32,823 bases of DNA from Stephanodiscus triporus (taxonomy: Eukaryota > Bacillariophyta > Thalassiosirophyceae > Thalassiosirales > Thalassiosiraceae): the NCBI GenBank assembly GCA_036939755.1, contig JALLAZ010000010.1, positions 1-32,823 on the forward strand, in the 5' to 3' direction. The translations under genes and the position numbers were made by a program. A model generated the notes under the pieces. It saw only the letters and a program-made list of their open reading frames with translations, was not told where the DNA came from and did not search any database. How positions within the stretch are numbered: position 1 is the stretch's first letter; each line of letters begins with the position of its first letter. Of this stretch, positions 20,524 to 31,009 are shown in pieces.

Positions 20524-22506
20524 TTATGGCTTGTAGTCACTAGGCATCATCCCGCAATCCTCAATGACGACGTCTACTTCTGGCTTGTCGCTCGCACCCT
20601 TGGGCACACTTTCAATCTCCCTCACAACCTCCATGCCTTCCACGACCTCCCCAAACACGACATGCTTCGAATCCAAATGAGGAGTCTCTCGACTGGTGAT
20701 AAAGAACTGGCTCCCGTTCGTTCCTGGCCCAGCGTTGGCCTGAACGATTGTTTCAACAAGATTTTTGGTAGTAAGCGGTCAAGACATTGACTCGCGATAA
20801 GCGAATGGACGCACGACGGTGGCGAAAAAAATAACTCACCATTGATAGGAGACCACCTTTGGTGTGCTTAATCTTGAAGTTCTCATCGGCAAATTTTTCA
20901 CCGTAGATGCTCTTTCCAATCAGTGTAAGGTGTCATGGGCAACGATGGTTTCGTTAGGATGAACTAAAAATAAGATTATCTTCGCAGCCAGCACGCTGCT
21001 AAGAAACAATGAACTCACCTCTCCTCCCGTTCCGTCGCCATTTGTAAAGTCACCTCCTTGAATCATAAAATCCTTGATAACCCTGTGAAATGTCGCTCCC
21101 TTGAAATAGAGTTGCTTTCCAGACTTCCCCATGCCCTTCTCGCCGGTGCACAGCGCCCTGAAGTTCTCCGCAGTTTTGGGGGTAACATCCGCATAGAGCT
21201 GCATCACGATTTTGCCAAGCGCTTTGTCTCCATGCTTCACGTCGAAGAATACGTGTGGATTGTCGCCCTTGGCATTGGGCAGGAGCACCCCCTCCTTATC
21301 ATCGTACATGCTGACCTTGCCGAAGATCCCCCCGAACTGCTCTTTCTCCTTCTTCTTAGCCTCGGCGTTTTTGGTCTTCAGCTCCTGGATGGCCCTCCGA
21401 ACGTCCTTGTTCGCGCCGTCGATCCCGTACGCCGCCATGAGGTCGGCCTTCGCCGCATTCAAGTCCCCGGCTTGCATCCTCGCATAGCCCCTGCGATACA
21501 AGACCTTGACGTTCGTCTTCGCCTCCTCCGGGGCCTTCTCGAAGACCTTGTTGCAGCAAACGATAACGTCCGACCAGCTCTTACCCTTGACGTAGCACAT
21601 CGCGGCATTCGCCATGCACTTCACGTAGACGTCCCTCTCCTGGTCGGGCAGGGGCTCGTCGCCCTCCTCCTCGTCGACGAAGTCCGCGGCCTCCTTGTAC
21701 AGGACCGCCGCGGTCGCGTGATTCCCCGACGTGAACTCCCTCGTGCCGTCCTCCTTCAGCACCGTCGCTTTCGCCAAACGCTCCTCCGGCGACATCTAGT
21801 GCGCAAGCGAACAACGATGAACGACGACGACGACGAAGAAGAAGACCGATAATGACGAATGGGAAGGAATGAGAATATATCGATATCGACAGTCGACCCA
21901 TCGATGGACGAGTAAGCCCCTCGGCCAGGATCGCACGCACTCACCTCCCACCGTTCCTTCTCCTTTTCCTTGAATCCGAGCAGCTCGACGTCGAAATTCA
22001 GATTCGAGTTCGCCGGTATGTTCGCGCCCATCCCCTGGCTGCCGTACCCGTAGTCGCTTCGAATGGCGAGCCTGGCCTTCTCGCCGACTTTCATCGACGC
22101 GAATCCTTCGGGGGGAGGGGGGCGATGTGGATATCCGGCGTTTAGCGAAGATAAGAACGCCTGACCATTTCGGACGAACGAGTTCCTTCCACGCACTCTT
22201 CCAACCATCTACCTAGGTAGTAGGTAGAGAGATAGGTCACATCAAAGAGTAGGTCATCTCAACTAACTCACCTTCGTCCCACCCCTTGATGACCTGCCCC
22301 TGCCCGATCGTGAACTTGAACGGCTTCCCCCGATCGAGGCTGCTGTCGAACTTCGAACCGTCCGACTCGAGCGTGCCGGTGTAGTGGGCGGTGACCTCCG
22401 ATCCGGGAAAGGGAGGGCCGATCGCACCCTCCGGCGCGGCCTCGAGTATGGTCTTCATCACGCCGCCGTCCTGGGCGACGCTGACGTCGATGGCATCGCT
22501 CGTCAT
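20524..22506 (-). CDS. Dual-family immunophilin: FKBP - TPR - cyclophilin
   Basis: Five exons are inferred: 22506-22272, 22105-21945, 21795-21019, 20911-20840 and 20739-20524. Introns are 166, 149, 107 and 100 nt, with consistent phases; the product is 486 residues. Residues about 1-130 are an FKBP prolyl isomerase with the pocket residues present ([34 protein letters not shown]). Residues about 133-290 are TPR helices, which usually bind Hsp90/Hsp70 tails. Residues about 311-486 are a cyclophilin with [23 protein letters not shown] and [11 protein letters not shown]. The residue matching cyclophilin A Trp121 is His ([12 protein letters not shown]), as in some large cyclophilins with weak cyclosporin binding. 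This is the FCBP architecture known from apicomplexans such as Toxoplasma. It is divergent from an HSP90 gene. Confidence 0.92.
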
Positions 22507-22886
22507 GGCGGGGAGGGGGGGGGGGGGTAAACTTCGAGAGAGGAGGGGAGGAGAGCACTTTTGTTGGGGCGTGGGCGTGGGGATGGAGCGGAAAAAGAAA
22601 TGAGTCTCCGCTGAGATTCTTAGAGAGTTAGGACGCCATCCACGAGATTTCGATGGAAACAGTGTGGGCGCGGGTTTTAGCAGGTAGGTTGCGGTTCTTT
22701 GGTGTTGGCGGGAAGGATCTTCTCATCTGCCCGCCATTTTTTGTTTCCGTGCCGCCGCCGCGCCGCCACGCCACGGCCGCTCACACACAAACATTTTTTG
22801 GAACAACACACGTCTGGATCGGAGGGCGGGGTCGGACAATCGACGACTTCGTTAGACTTTCGACATCGCATTTACTTAACGACGAA
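22507..22886. promoter_or_regulatory. Divergent promoter region between the immunophilin and TRAP1
   Basis: About 380 bases lie between the two chosen starts. Just upstream of the immunophilin ATG is a G-rich run on the + strand (22509-22527), which would be a C-rich leader on its transcript. An in-frame ATG at 22653 extends the TRAP1 frame by 78 codons, but the extension looks unlike a targeting peptide and is treated as 5' leader. Confidence 0.45.
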
Positions 22887-23015
22887 ATGGCGCAGATGCG
22901 ACTGATCGCGGCGAGGGCGGCCCAATCGCCGTCCGCCAGGCGATGGGGCGGGATGATGCGACCCCCTCCCGCCGCCCGCGCACCCCGTGGCATCGTTCCC
23001 GGCGTCCTCCTCCGT

Positions 23016-23049
<34 letters not shown>

Positions 23050-25494
23050 TCGGACGACGCATCGTCGCTCGCCACGGCCGTCACGTTCCCGCGTGCGAAG
23101 CGACGACGTGGCGTCGAAAGGCGACCCGTCCCTCGATCGCGCGATGCGCGTCCGCCGACGCGACCGCCGACGGCGACGACAACGGCGACGACGACGGCGA
23201 CGGGCCCGCGCGCGCCGCCCCCGTCGTCCAGAAGGACGAGATGGAATTCCAAGCGGAGACGCGACAGCTCCTCGACATCGTGACGCACTCCCTCTACACC
23301 GACAGGGAGGTGTTCTTGCGCGAGCTCGTGTCGAACGCGAGCGACGCGCTCGAGAAGCTTCGGCACCTTCGAGCCGCCGGCGGCGTCGGGGGCGGCGACG
23401 GCGTCAAGGACGGCGACGACGACGACGGCGGCGGGGGCGGCGTGCCCCTCGAGATCAGGATCGAGACCGACGAGGCCGCCAACACCCTCACGATAACCGA
23501 TACGGGCGTCGGCATGACGAGGGCGGAGCTGGTATCGAACCTCGGAACTATCGCGCGCAGCGGCTCCAAGGCGTTCGTGGAGGAGATGAAGCACAAGGAG
23601 ATTGCGCGGGACGCGGGCGACTACGATCCGTTCGGGCAGGGGATCATCGGCAAGTTCGGCGTCGGATTCTACTCGGGATTCATGGTCGCGGACAAGGTCG
23701 ACGTGCGGTCCCGATCCGCGGGTAGGATCGGCGAGGGAGGTGGAGGGGGGGGTGGGGACGACGGCGACTCCGCCGTCCTTTGGGAATCCACCGGCACCGG
23801 CAGGTACACCCTCTCCGCACTATCCCCCGACGTCCGACAGGATCGAGGAACGTCCGTGGTGCTGCACCTGAAGCCGGAGCTGTCGCAGTACTCCGACGAG
23901 TCCACCGTCGAGTGCATACTCAAGAAGTATTCCAACTTCGTGGGATTCCCCATTTACCTCAACGGCAATCGGGTGAACACCATCGAGGCGATATGGCTCC
24001 AGGATCCAAAGACCGTGGACGAGGGGAAGCACTCGGACTTTTACAAGTACGTCAGTCACATGTACGACGAGCCTTTGTCGACGTTGCACTTTCGCATGGA
24101 CGCCCCCCTCGACATCAAGGCGCTCATGTACATACCGAGCTTCCACCAGGAGAAGTACGGCATGGGACGGATGGACCCGGGCGTGTCGCTTTACTCGCGC
24201 AAGGTCCTAGTCGAGCCCAAGTCCCCCGACATACTCCCGGAGTGGTGTCGGTTCATCAAGGGCGTGGTCGATTCGGAGGATCTTCCGCTTAGCATATCGA
24301 GGGAGAAACCGCAGGATTCGGCGCTCGTTGGGAAGATGAGGAAGGCGCTCACGAGGAAAATCATATCGCATCTGTCAACGATGATGAGGTAAGTTTTGTT
24401 TTGGGTGTCGCTATGGCGCAAGTTCCTTGTGTATCATTCGACAAATCGAACCTTCGCTATAATTTTACCGTCTTGTCATGGTATACTCATCACTTCTATT
24501 TGTCGCTAAACACTCTAACGACAGGAAAGACACGGAGAAGTACAAGGATGAATTCTACAAAGAATACTCCTACTTTCTCAAGGAGGGCGTCTGTCATGAC
24601 TTCGACTCTCAACAAGCACTCTCAAAACTCCTCTACTTCGAAACGTCCAAGGGGATGGCGGGGGAGCTCGTTTCCCTGGATGAATACGTCTCGCGCTGTC
24701 CTCCGGAATCCAAGGATATCTACTACCTATTTGCTCCGTCGAGGGAGCTGGCGCTCCAGAGTCCCTACATGGAGGGATTCTCAAAGAGCAAGCGCGAGGT
24801 AATCTTCGTCTATTCCGCCATCGATGACTTCGTCATGGCCAATTTGAAGACTTTCGAGGGACGGAATTTGCTGAGTGCCGATAGGAGTGAGGTGGACCTA
24901 CCTCAGTCTGACGGTGACGATAGCGATGCCGATAAAGACGGGCAGGCTGAAAAGGACGATGCCTCTCCCTCCGGCAAGTCACTCTCGACAGCGGAAGCCG
25001 CAAAGTTTTGTTCCTGGTTCCAAACCACCCTGTCGACCAAGGTTTCGAAGTGCAAAACCACCAATCGACTTTCGTCCTCTCCAGCCGTTGTCACTGACAA
25101 CGAATCGGCAGCCATGCGTCGGATGATGCGCATCGTTGAGACACAGGAGGGTGGCAGTTCTTCCAGTGCTATGCCCCTGCCAAAGCAGACCGTCGAGATT
25201 AATCCGAATCACGAGATCATCATCGGTATGAACAGCTTGAAGGATACCGATCCGATCCTGGCGCAGGTTCTTGCGGAACAGGTCTTGGACAACTGCTTGG
25301 TAGCTGCAGGGCTCTTAGATGATGGAAGGAGTATGCTGCCCAGGCTGAATGACTTGATGCTTTGTGTTGTCAAATCCAGTATTGACATGAGTAAAGGAAG
25401 TCATGAGAAGGTACAGGACGAAGATGCAATGAAGGAGCCCCGGGTCTTGAAAGATGAATCAAATGATGATAGGACAAAAAATGACCATAATTGA
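22887..25494 (+). CDS. TRAP1: Mitochondrial HSP90 chaperone (TRAP1)
   Basis: Exons are 22887-24388 and 24525-25494, with a 136-nt intron (donor AG|GTAAGT, acceptor GACAG|G, phase 2). The product is about 823 residues. The ATG at 22887 opens an Arg/Ala-rich amphipathic presequence (MAQMRLIAARAAQSPSARRW), so mitochondrial import is likely. The GHKL ATPase begins with FQAETRQLLDIVTHSLYTDR, then SNASDALEKLR, DTGVGMT and GIIGKFGVGFYSGFM. Middle-domain matches to TRAP1 are SLYSRKVLVEPKSPDILPEW and GVVDSEDLPL. No long charged linker of the cytosolic type is present. It is longer than animal TRAP1 (about 700) because of a poly-Ser tract, a Gly/Asp-rich insert in the ATPase domain (nt about 23380-23440), an acidic insert near 24890-24970 and a charged C-terminal tail. 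GC drops strongly toward the 3' end. Confidence 0.92.
23016..23048. repeat. (TCG)11 microsatellite inside TRAP1
   Basis: Eleven perfect TCG triplets encode a poly-Ser run between the mitochondrial presequence and the ATPase domain. It is the same repeat class as in the MATE gene. Confidence 0.95.
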
Positions 25495-25768
25495 CCACGT
25501 ATAATCTAATGATAAAACTGCAATTGACGCACAAAATTTACCCATTGTGGGGCAGTAGCAACAGGAGGAATGACCATGATAGAGATCCGTGCACAAAAAT
25601 AACGATGACGTGGAAAGGCGACCACGAAGAACAAGCATGAGTCAATATTCTTTTATTACTAAGTATTGCATCAGCCAACCATCACATCAATGATGGCAAC
25701 CGATCAGAGCAATAATTGAGACAGGCTGAATTTCCCTTCTCGACTAGTGATCATTTGCAATATAATGG

Positions 25769-28700
25769 CTACTTCGAGCACCCACGCCCAGTAGCACAGC
25801 CACGACAACAAGCCTCATCCTCCAGATGGACCGAAACCTTATGCCTCCGTTCTCTGTAGTATGAATAGAGCACGCTGTCCCTGATTACATTTTTGAATAG
25901 ATCATCAAATTGTTCATCAACATTGCGTGGTACATCATCAAAAGATGTTGGCTTCTCCAAGCTCGCAGCATTCTCACAAAAACGAACAACAAATCGTACC
26001 CAAGCATCAACTTTTTTGTAGTTTGCTGTGGCTGAATGCTGCCGAAATTCAATGGTAGTTTGTCTCTCAGTGATGAGATTCTGTAGATTTAACTTAAAGT
26101 AGCGTCGGTCTCGTACATGGGGAGGATTCATGACTTCAGCTAGGTCTTTGTAGTTTTTGCACAAACCAAGAGTGGTCAAGACTCCTTCTTCATCCTTGTT
26201 AAGTACTTCCATAGCCAATTTCATGTTACTGTTGAAGAATTCATCCGAGTATGGGCTTCCCGTCCTCCGTGAAATAGGCAACATGGAATCAATAGCTTTC
26301 TCGTACTTCACAAACGACTGGCAAATTTTGATCAGGTCGAATATTGAATATTGTGCCACATCAAAGTGAACGTGAAACCCCATACTCTTATTGACCGTGA
26401 CACCAACCTTTGAAACTCTTCGAAGGACTTGTTCCGTCATTTGAAGGCCTGCCTCTGATTGAAGAACAGGGCTTACAAGTTCAAATTTGTTGCAATTGGG
26501 TTGAGATGGGTTACAGCTGAGACTATTGTCGTCGACTAGTTTCCAATTTTGTGAAGTTCTTTTGACATCGCTCCAGGTGCTGTCAATATTCTCAACAACA
26601 ATGCCATCGCATGACAATGCCCGTGCAACTTCATCTCTCGTTATATGGCCACTGGCACTCATCTCCAACTCAATTCCAAACCTAGCGTGGGGACGGATTT
26701 CCATCATACTCGGGCGAGGTTCATGAAGAACAGTTTTCTTTATCCGAAATACGAAGAATTTTGCATCAAGAGTATCTATTGGTTCATCGTTAGCATAGCG
26801 AGGCACAAAGCCTGGAAAGATGGCAGAATCGAAGTCTTCATACCACTCTAAACAAAATCCTGCATGCTGCGAAACATTCATCACGTTCCACTTGGAGAAC
26901 TGGTTTGCTTCAAGAGTAAATCCGACCTCTAATTGCGCCTCAGTTTGCATCATTGACCGAAAGAATGCTGCTGCACTATGAAAAAATCCTCTAATGAGGG
27001 CTTCATTGTCTTCATCAGTCGCACTACTACCGGCAACGGGAAAATTCCACGCGCATTTTGTAATAGTTCGGTTCATCAAATATCTATTTTGATGAAAATG
27101 AGCAAGCTCTAGGATTGATCGACCTCCCAATGTGATTCCTGGCGGTTTCCCCAAGGCTTCAAGTGATCGACCGATGCCGCAACTCCCAAGGAGCAAAATA
27201 GAAGTTGAATCTTGACAGAACCATGCCAGTGCTCCACCGTGAAACTTCCCGTAGATAGGAGGGATCATCGCGGCTTCACTAGTGGTATCTGCTCTCTCTT
27301 CGTTGTGAGAATATAAGCATCTTCGATTGGTGCATCCCCCCCCACTAAGGTGAAACCTGCAAGGAGGTCGGGATGCAGAGGGAGAATGAGAATTCAAACA
27401 ATCATTGCCAAATTGACAATTTCCCATTAGATGGTGGATGCAGGCATACGAAGTCTTCATTTGATCGTTTCCTCTAGAAATTTTTTTCTGGCCTTGAAGT
27501 TCAACTAGAGTCCTTAGCGAAAGATCTCTGCCCTTGGTGTGGCCATAAACAGACGAAAAAACATGCTGTCGCTTCTCAACCAATATATCTCTGTTCCATG
27601 CTGGCTCCAAAGGTTGGCATTTCAGCCACTCAGGGTCAAAGTCATTTCGGTATAGTGTTTTCAAGGTAACTTCCATGTTCTGAGTCATTGATTTCACTGC
27701 GCTGGGGTTGATGAAATGCTCACGACACCAGTCGCTGTGTGCAATGTCCATTTAGGGTGTCCACGAACCAATATTGTGGGAAAATTTATCATTGCGAGAC
27801 AACGAGTATTTGCCAAAAAAATGACTCGGAGCACTAGCGCCACTTTGCCCCGTGCAATTGTCGAAGTGTTCTTTCATTTCATGACGTCGGATTTTGTTCC
27901 AATGAATGGACCAAAAGACGTATGCTGCAAGATGAGCGATCGCCACTGACTTTGGATCTTTCACATCAACCTCAGGAAAATAGTGGCTGAGATTGATTTT
28001 GTTCGCATCGTCTGCTCCAAACGCTGTGATAATTGGCATAGGTTTTGCACTAGTGATCGCCATAAGAGCAAGAGTTTCGTGAAGGAGTCCCTGCTTAGCA
28101 CCATACACAACGGTTCCAGCCTCTTCCACTGTAAATGGCATTGCTGATATCAATCTTCCGTGTTCGGACAGGATTAATTTTCGCTTTCGAGAGATAACTT
28201 TAAAGAAAAGATGTCAACGTTAGAGTCTACCTGGTGATGTACCAAAATTAGTTCGTTCAAAAAACTCACTGGCCTCTCTACATGCGCCAACTTTGATCAG
28301 GTATTCTATGGCGTCCGTGACATGGGCTACGGGCGGAGGGTCAATGCATTTCTTCAGAAGCGCTTGGGGATCAGACATGATCTTGTTCTTTGACGATAGG
28401 AGGGACAATACCTCATCGCGGCACGATGACAAACGTAGCTGCGGCTGCTCCCACTCTTCCATATCGTTGTTATAGAAACTCTGATATACGAGACGAAACA
28501 CTTTGCCACTGCAAGTCCTTCCTGTTCGTCCCCGTCTTTGATCGCATATGGCCCTTGACGCCCATACTGTAGCTACATCCGGTTGAGAGCGCCGAACATT
28601 CCATTTCACATCAAGGGCGCGACAGGTATCAATAACGCATGTAACATTGGGAATGGTGATAGAGGAGTCGGCAATGGCGGATGCCAGCAATACCTTCCGC

Positions 28701-29943
28701 TTCCTCCCAGCCAAGGTAGAGCCACATTCCATTGACTTAAGGCAGTCTTCAACATCCACCGATGAATGCAAAACGTGCAAGTCAAAATGGACGAATACGC
28801 CAAGAATATTGAATATTTGTTCTAATTGACCTATGAAATTGCAGTCATGGCAGATGGTGTCGAGGTGTGAGAGACAAGGCGCAAGATGAGAAATAAATAC
28901 AACAACGAGTCAATTACTTACGATATGTTGGAGCGAATACCAAAAAGATCGCACCAGGTGACTCTTCTTCATGTAGATGATTTGCCAGTGACATGATGCA
29001 AGTCAGAAGCGGATCGCTAAACGCCTTCCCTTTATCAACACTATTTAGCTCCTCATCGGGGTCTTTTTTCATATCGCTACAGTAATCAATGTAGTCCTCC
29101 TCATGCGCATTTGCAGACCCGGCAAGAATTCTTGCAATATCCTCCAAATAATATGTCTTCACTTTGGCATAAAATGAATCAATACTATTGGCGGTCTGTA
29201 TTGGAATTGTATCAACATAATCACACCCCGGAACGCCACGAAAGAACGAAATGTACTGGCTGTGATTGAACGTAGCGCTCATAAGCACCAGCTTCAAATT
29301 CGACCGCGGGTGCGCAATCATGAATTCTTTGATTATGGTGAGCACGAGGTCACTTTCACAGCTCCGTTCGTGGCTGAAAATATCGGTGACAAGGACAAAT
29401 GAAAAGTAGATACATGAGTCAAAGACGAACGGGCATACATCAAACGCAAAGCAGCACAACGCAGACCTTACCACTCGTCGATGATGACTACTTTGTACTT
29501 CGTGAGGGCATCGAGCCCGCGACCCTTCAGCTCCTCCAGCAGAACCCCCGATGTCGAGTAAACAAGTTTGGTATCGTGGTTCGCCATCTTGTCTTGGCCA
29601 ACGTGATACCCCACCTCCTCCTCACCCAATGCCGCCCCTCTCTGCTTGGCAACGTATGACGCCACCGCCACCACAGCCAGACGACGAGGCTGCGTGCAGA
29701 GGATGGGGTTTCCAACGCCTTCAAGTAGAACTTGCGGAATGATGGAGCTCTTCCCTGAATGAGGGATTTGCGAAGAGGATGACACTTAATTTGGGAGTTG
29801 TAAGACATGACAAGTATGTTACGAGCCACACGAATATACTCACCGCATCCTGTTGGACCAACAATTATCGTGAGCTTGTTGGCAGTGATTTTCTCGATAA
29901 CACGCCGTTTGACGGAGGAGGGCAAGGCAGCCTCATTCGTCAT
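25769..29943 (-). CDS. DECH-box RNA helicase with CCCH zinc fingers, BMT5-like domain and amidoligase domain
   Basis: Six exons are inferred: 29943-29844, 29754-29472, 29373-28922, 28830-28231, 28197-27765 and 27734-25769; about 1277 residues. Introns are 89, 98, 91, 33 and 30 nt; the last two are unusually short. The helicase has GPTGCGKSS (Walker A), TQPRRLA, IIDECHERS (box II), LMSATF, FAPTYR, ASAIADSSITIPNV and QRRGRTGR, then HA2-like sequence. Counting from the Met at 27751, CCCH fingers are at residues 104-122 (C-x7-C-x5-C-x3-H) and 131-149 (C-x8-C-x4-C-x3-H). A DUF2431/BMT5-like Rossmann domain (about 176-340) has WNFPVAGSS, IRGFFHSAAAFF and FPGFVPRYANDEP. An amidoligase_2-like domain (about 357-595) has RFGIELEMSA, FELVSPVLQ, GFHVHFD and TIEFRQHSAT. 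An in-frame TAA at 27752-27754 could instead separate two genes or mark decay. Confidence 0.75.
27735..27764 (-). other. Candidate 30-nt intron (or in-frame stop) in the helicase-amidoligase gene
   Basis: The segment on the minus strand starts GTGGAC and ends CACACAG. It contains the only stop codon (TAA, 27754-27752) between the helicase frame and the CCCH-amidoligase frame, and its length is a multiple of three. Removing it yields NIGSDWCREHFINPSA, in which WCREHF resembles the C-terminal part of DEAH helicases. An alternative donor further upstream (GTTGTC) would give a 69-nt intron with the same acceptor. An ATG follows the TAA directly, so separate initiation is also possible. Confidence 0.4.
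28198..28230 (-). other. Candidate 33-nt intron in the helicase-amidoligase gene
   Basis: The minus-strand segment starts CCAG|GTAGAC and ends TTTAAAG. It has a CTAAC branch-point-like element and a CTTTTCTTT pyrimidine tract. Two stop codons (TAA and TGA) lie in frame within it. Removing it restores a helicase HA2 winged-helix sequence that reads ILSEHGRLISAMPFTVEEAG. Confidence 0.6.
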
Positions 29944-30151
29944 TTTGCAGCAAACGAATCAGATGATGGGCGGAGATGGGAGGAGGGTGCCGTCATGAAA
30001 ACGATTCCCAGAGAGAGAGAGTGCGGTGGTGGAGGAAGTCAAGGCCCGCCGGCTGATTGCTGGCAGCCGCGAAGGGCCAGGCGGCACAAAATTACTGTAC
30101 TACTATTACTACTCCTACGTCGTACTGTATGTACCGCTGAGTTGTAAAACC
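29944..30151. promoter_or_regulatory. Divergent promoter region between the helicase and the DeSI peptidase
   Basis: This 208-base stretch lies between two ATGs. It contains a TAC-rich block at about 30095-30135 (tactactattactactcc, then tacgtcgtactgtatgtacc), similar in style to the TAC/GTA motifs of the other divergent regions. Confidence 0.45.
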
Positions 30152-31009
30152 ATGGACAACGTTATCCTGAACATTTACGATCTCCTCCCGGAATCTCGAT
30201 CACGGCAATCACCGTCGTCATCGCATCCGCCGGCCGCGATATCGAATCTTTTCAGTGCAGTGCTCGCGCCGATGGGCTTTGGTACGTAGGAGGATTTTTT
30301 GTGAATTTTTATAAGCACTACTACACTATGTCGCGATCGCGGTGCTTCCCGTCGCTGCTGCAATCCATCGCGACATTGACGTTCGGACCTTTTTTCCTTC
30401 GCCGTGATAGGGGCGTATCACACCTCAATAGACGTTCGAGGATTCCGATATCAATTCGGGGCGAACGTCGGCATTTCCCGGACGGCCTCCCGGGGGGACT
30501 CGGCGGATTCAAATCGATTCGTGCCGCCGAACGGCGCTTATCGGGAATCGATCGTGCTCGGCCAGACCTGGTGCGAGCAGGGAGAGATCAACGCGATCGT
30601 GCAGAGGATGAAGGACGAAGGTTTCAGGGGCGATACCTACCATCTCGTGAAGAGGAATTGTAACCATTTTAGCGAGACGTTTGCCATGGCATTGATTTTG
30701 GGGAATGAGCTATTGGAAGAGGTGAACGGTGATGTACGAACACTGGACAAGTTTCCCGCGTGGGTGAATAGATTAGCGCGCATCGGATCATCGTTGGGTA
30801 ACGAAGATATGAATGCAGCATGCGATGTGGTGGCGGAGGCAAGGGTTGCAGCTGGAGCGAGAGGGAAGGTTGGTTGGGATTTCGCTCCATCTTCTTCCAA
30901 AAGTAACGATGGTGCCAAAGGTAGTACTGCCGATCGAAGTAGATCACTGAAGAAGGAGCTCACTGACAAGCAGAAGATGGCACTTGCAAAGCTGAAAAGC
31001 TCAAAATGA
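30152..31009 (+). CDS. PPPDE-fold thiol isopeptidase, DeSI-2 type
   Basis: Exons are 30152-30281 and 30411-31009, with a 129-nt intron (donor G|GTACGT, acceptor GATAG, phase 1). The product is 242 residues. The N-terminus reads VILNIYDL; the catalytic His lies in GAYHTSIDV (His47), formed across the splice, and the catalytic Cys in VKRNCNHFSE (Cys127). FPAWVNRLARIGS matches the helix after the catalytic core in DESI2. PPPDE peptidases use a Cys-His dyad and act as deSUMOylating, deubiquitinating or depalmitoylating enzymes depending on the member; the substrate here is unknown. A Ser/Pro-rich insert sits near residues 16-28, and the C-terminal tail is Lys- and Ser-rich. It is the divergent partner of the helicase gene. 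Confidence 0.9.

Noticed and set aside
21058..21852. 264-codon + strand frame opposite the immunophilin
   Set aside because: Antisense shadow of the TPR-cyclophilin exon, which has clear conserved motifs on the minus strand.
22653..22886. Alternative TRAP1 start at 22653
   Set aside because: The extra 78 residues do not look like a presequence, whereas the Met at 22887 is followed by a typical mitochondrial one. Not excluded without transcript data.
22872..23725. 240- and 260-codon frames overlapping TRAP1
   Set aside because: Low-complexity Arg/Val/Asp sequences produced by the same GC-rich DNA; TRAP1 motifs lie in the other frame.
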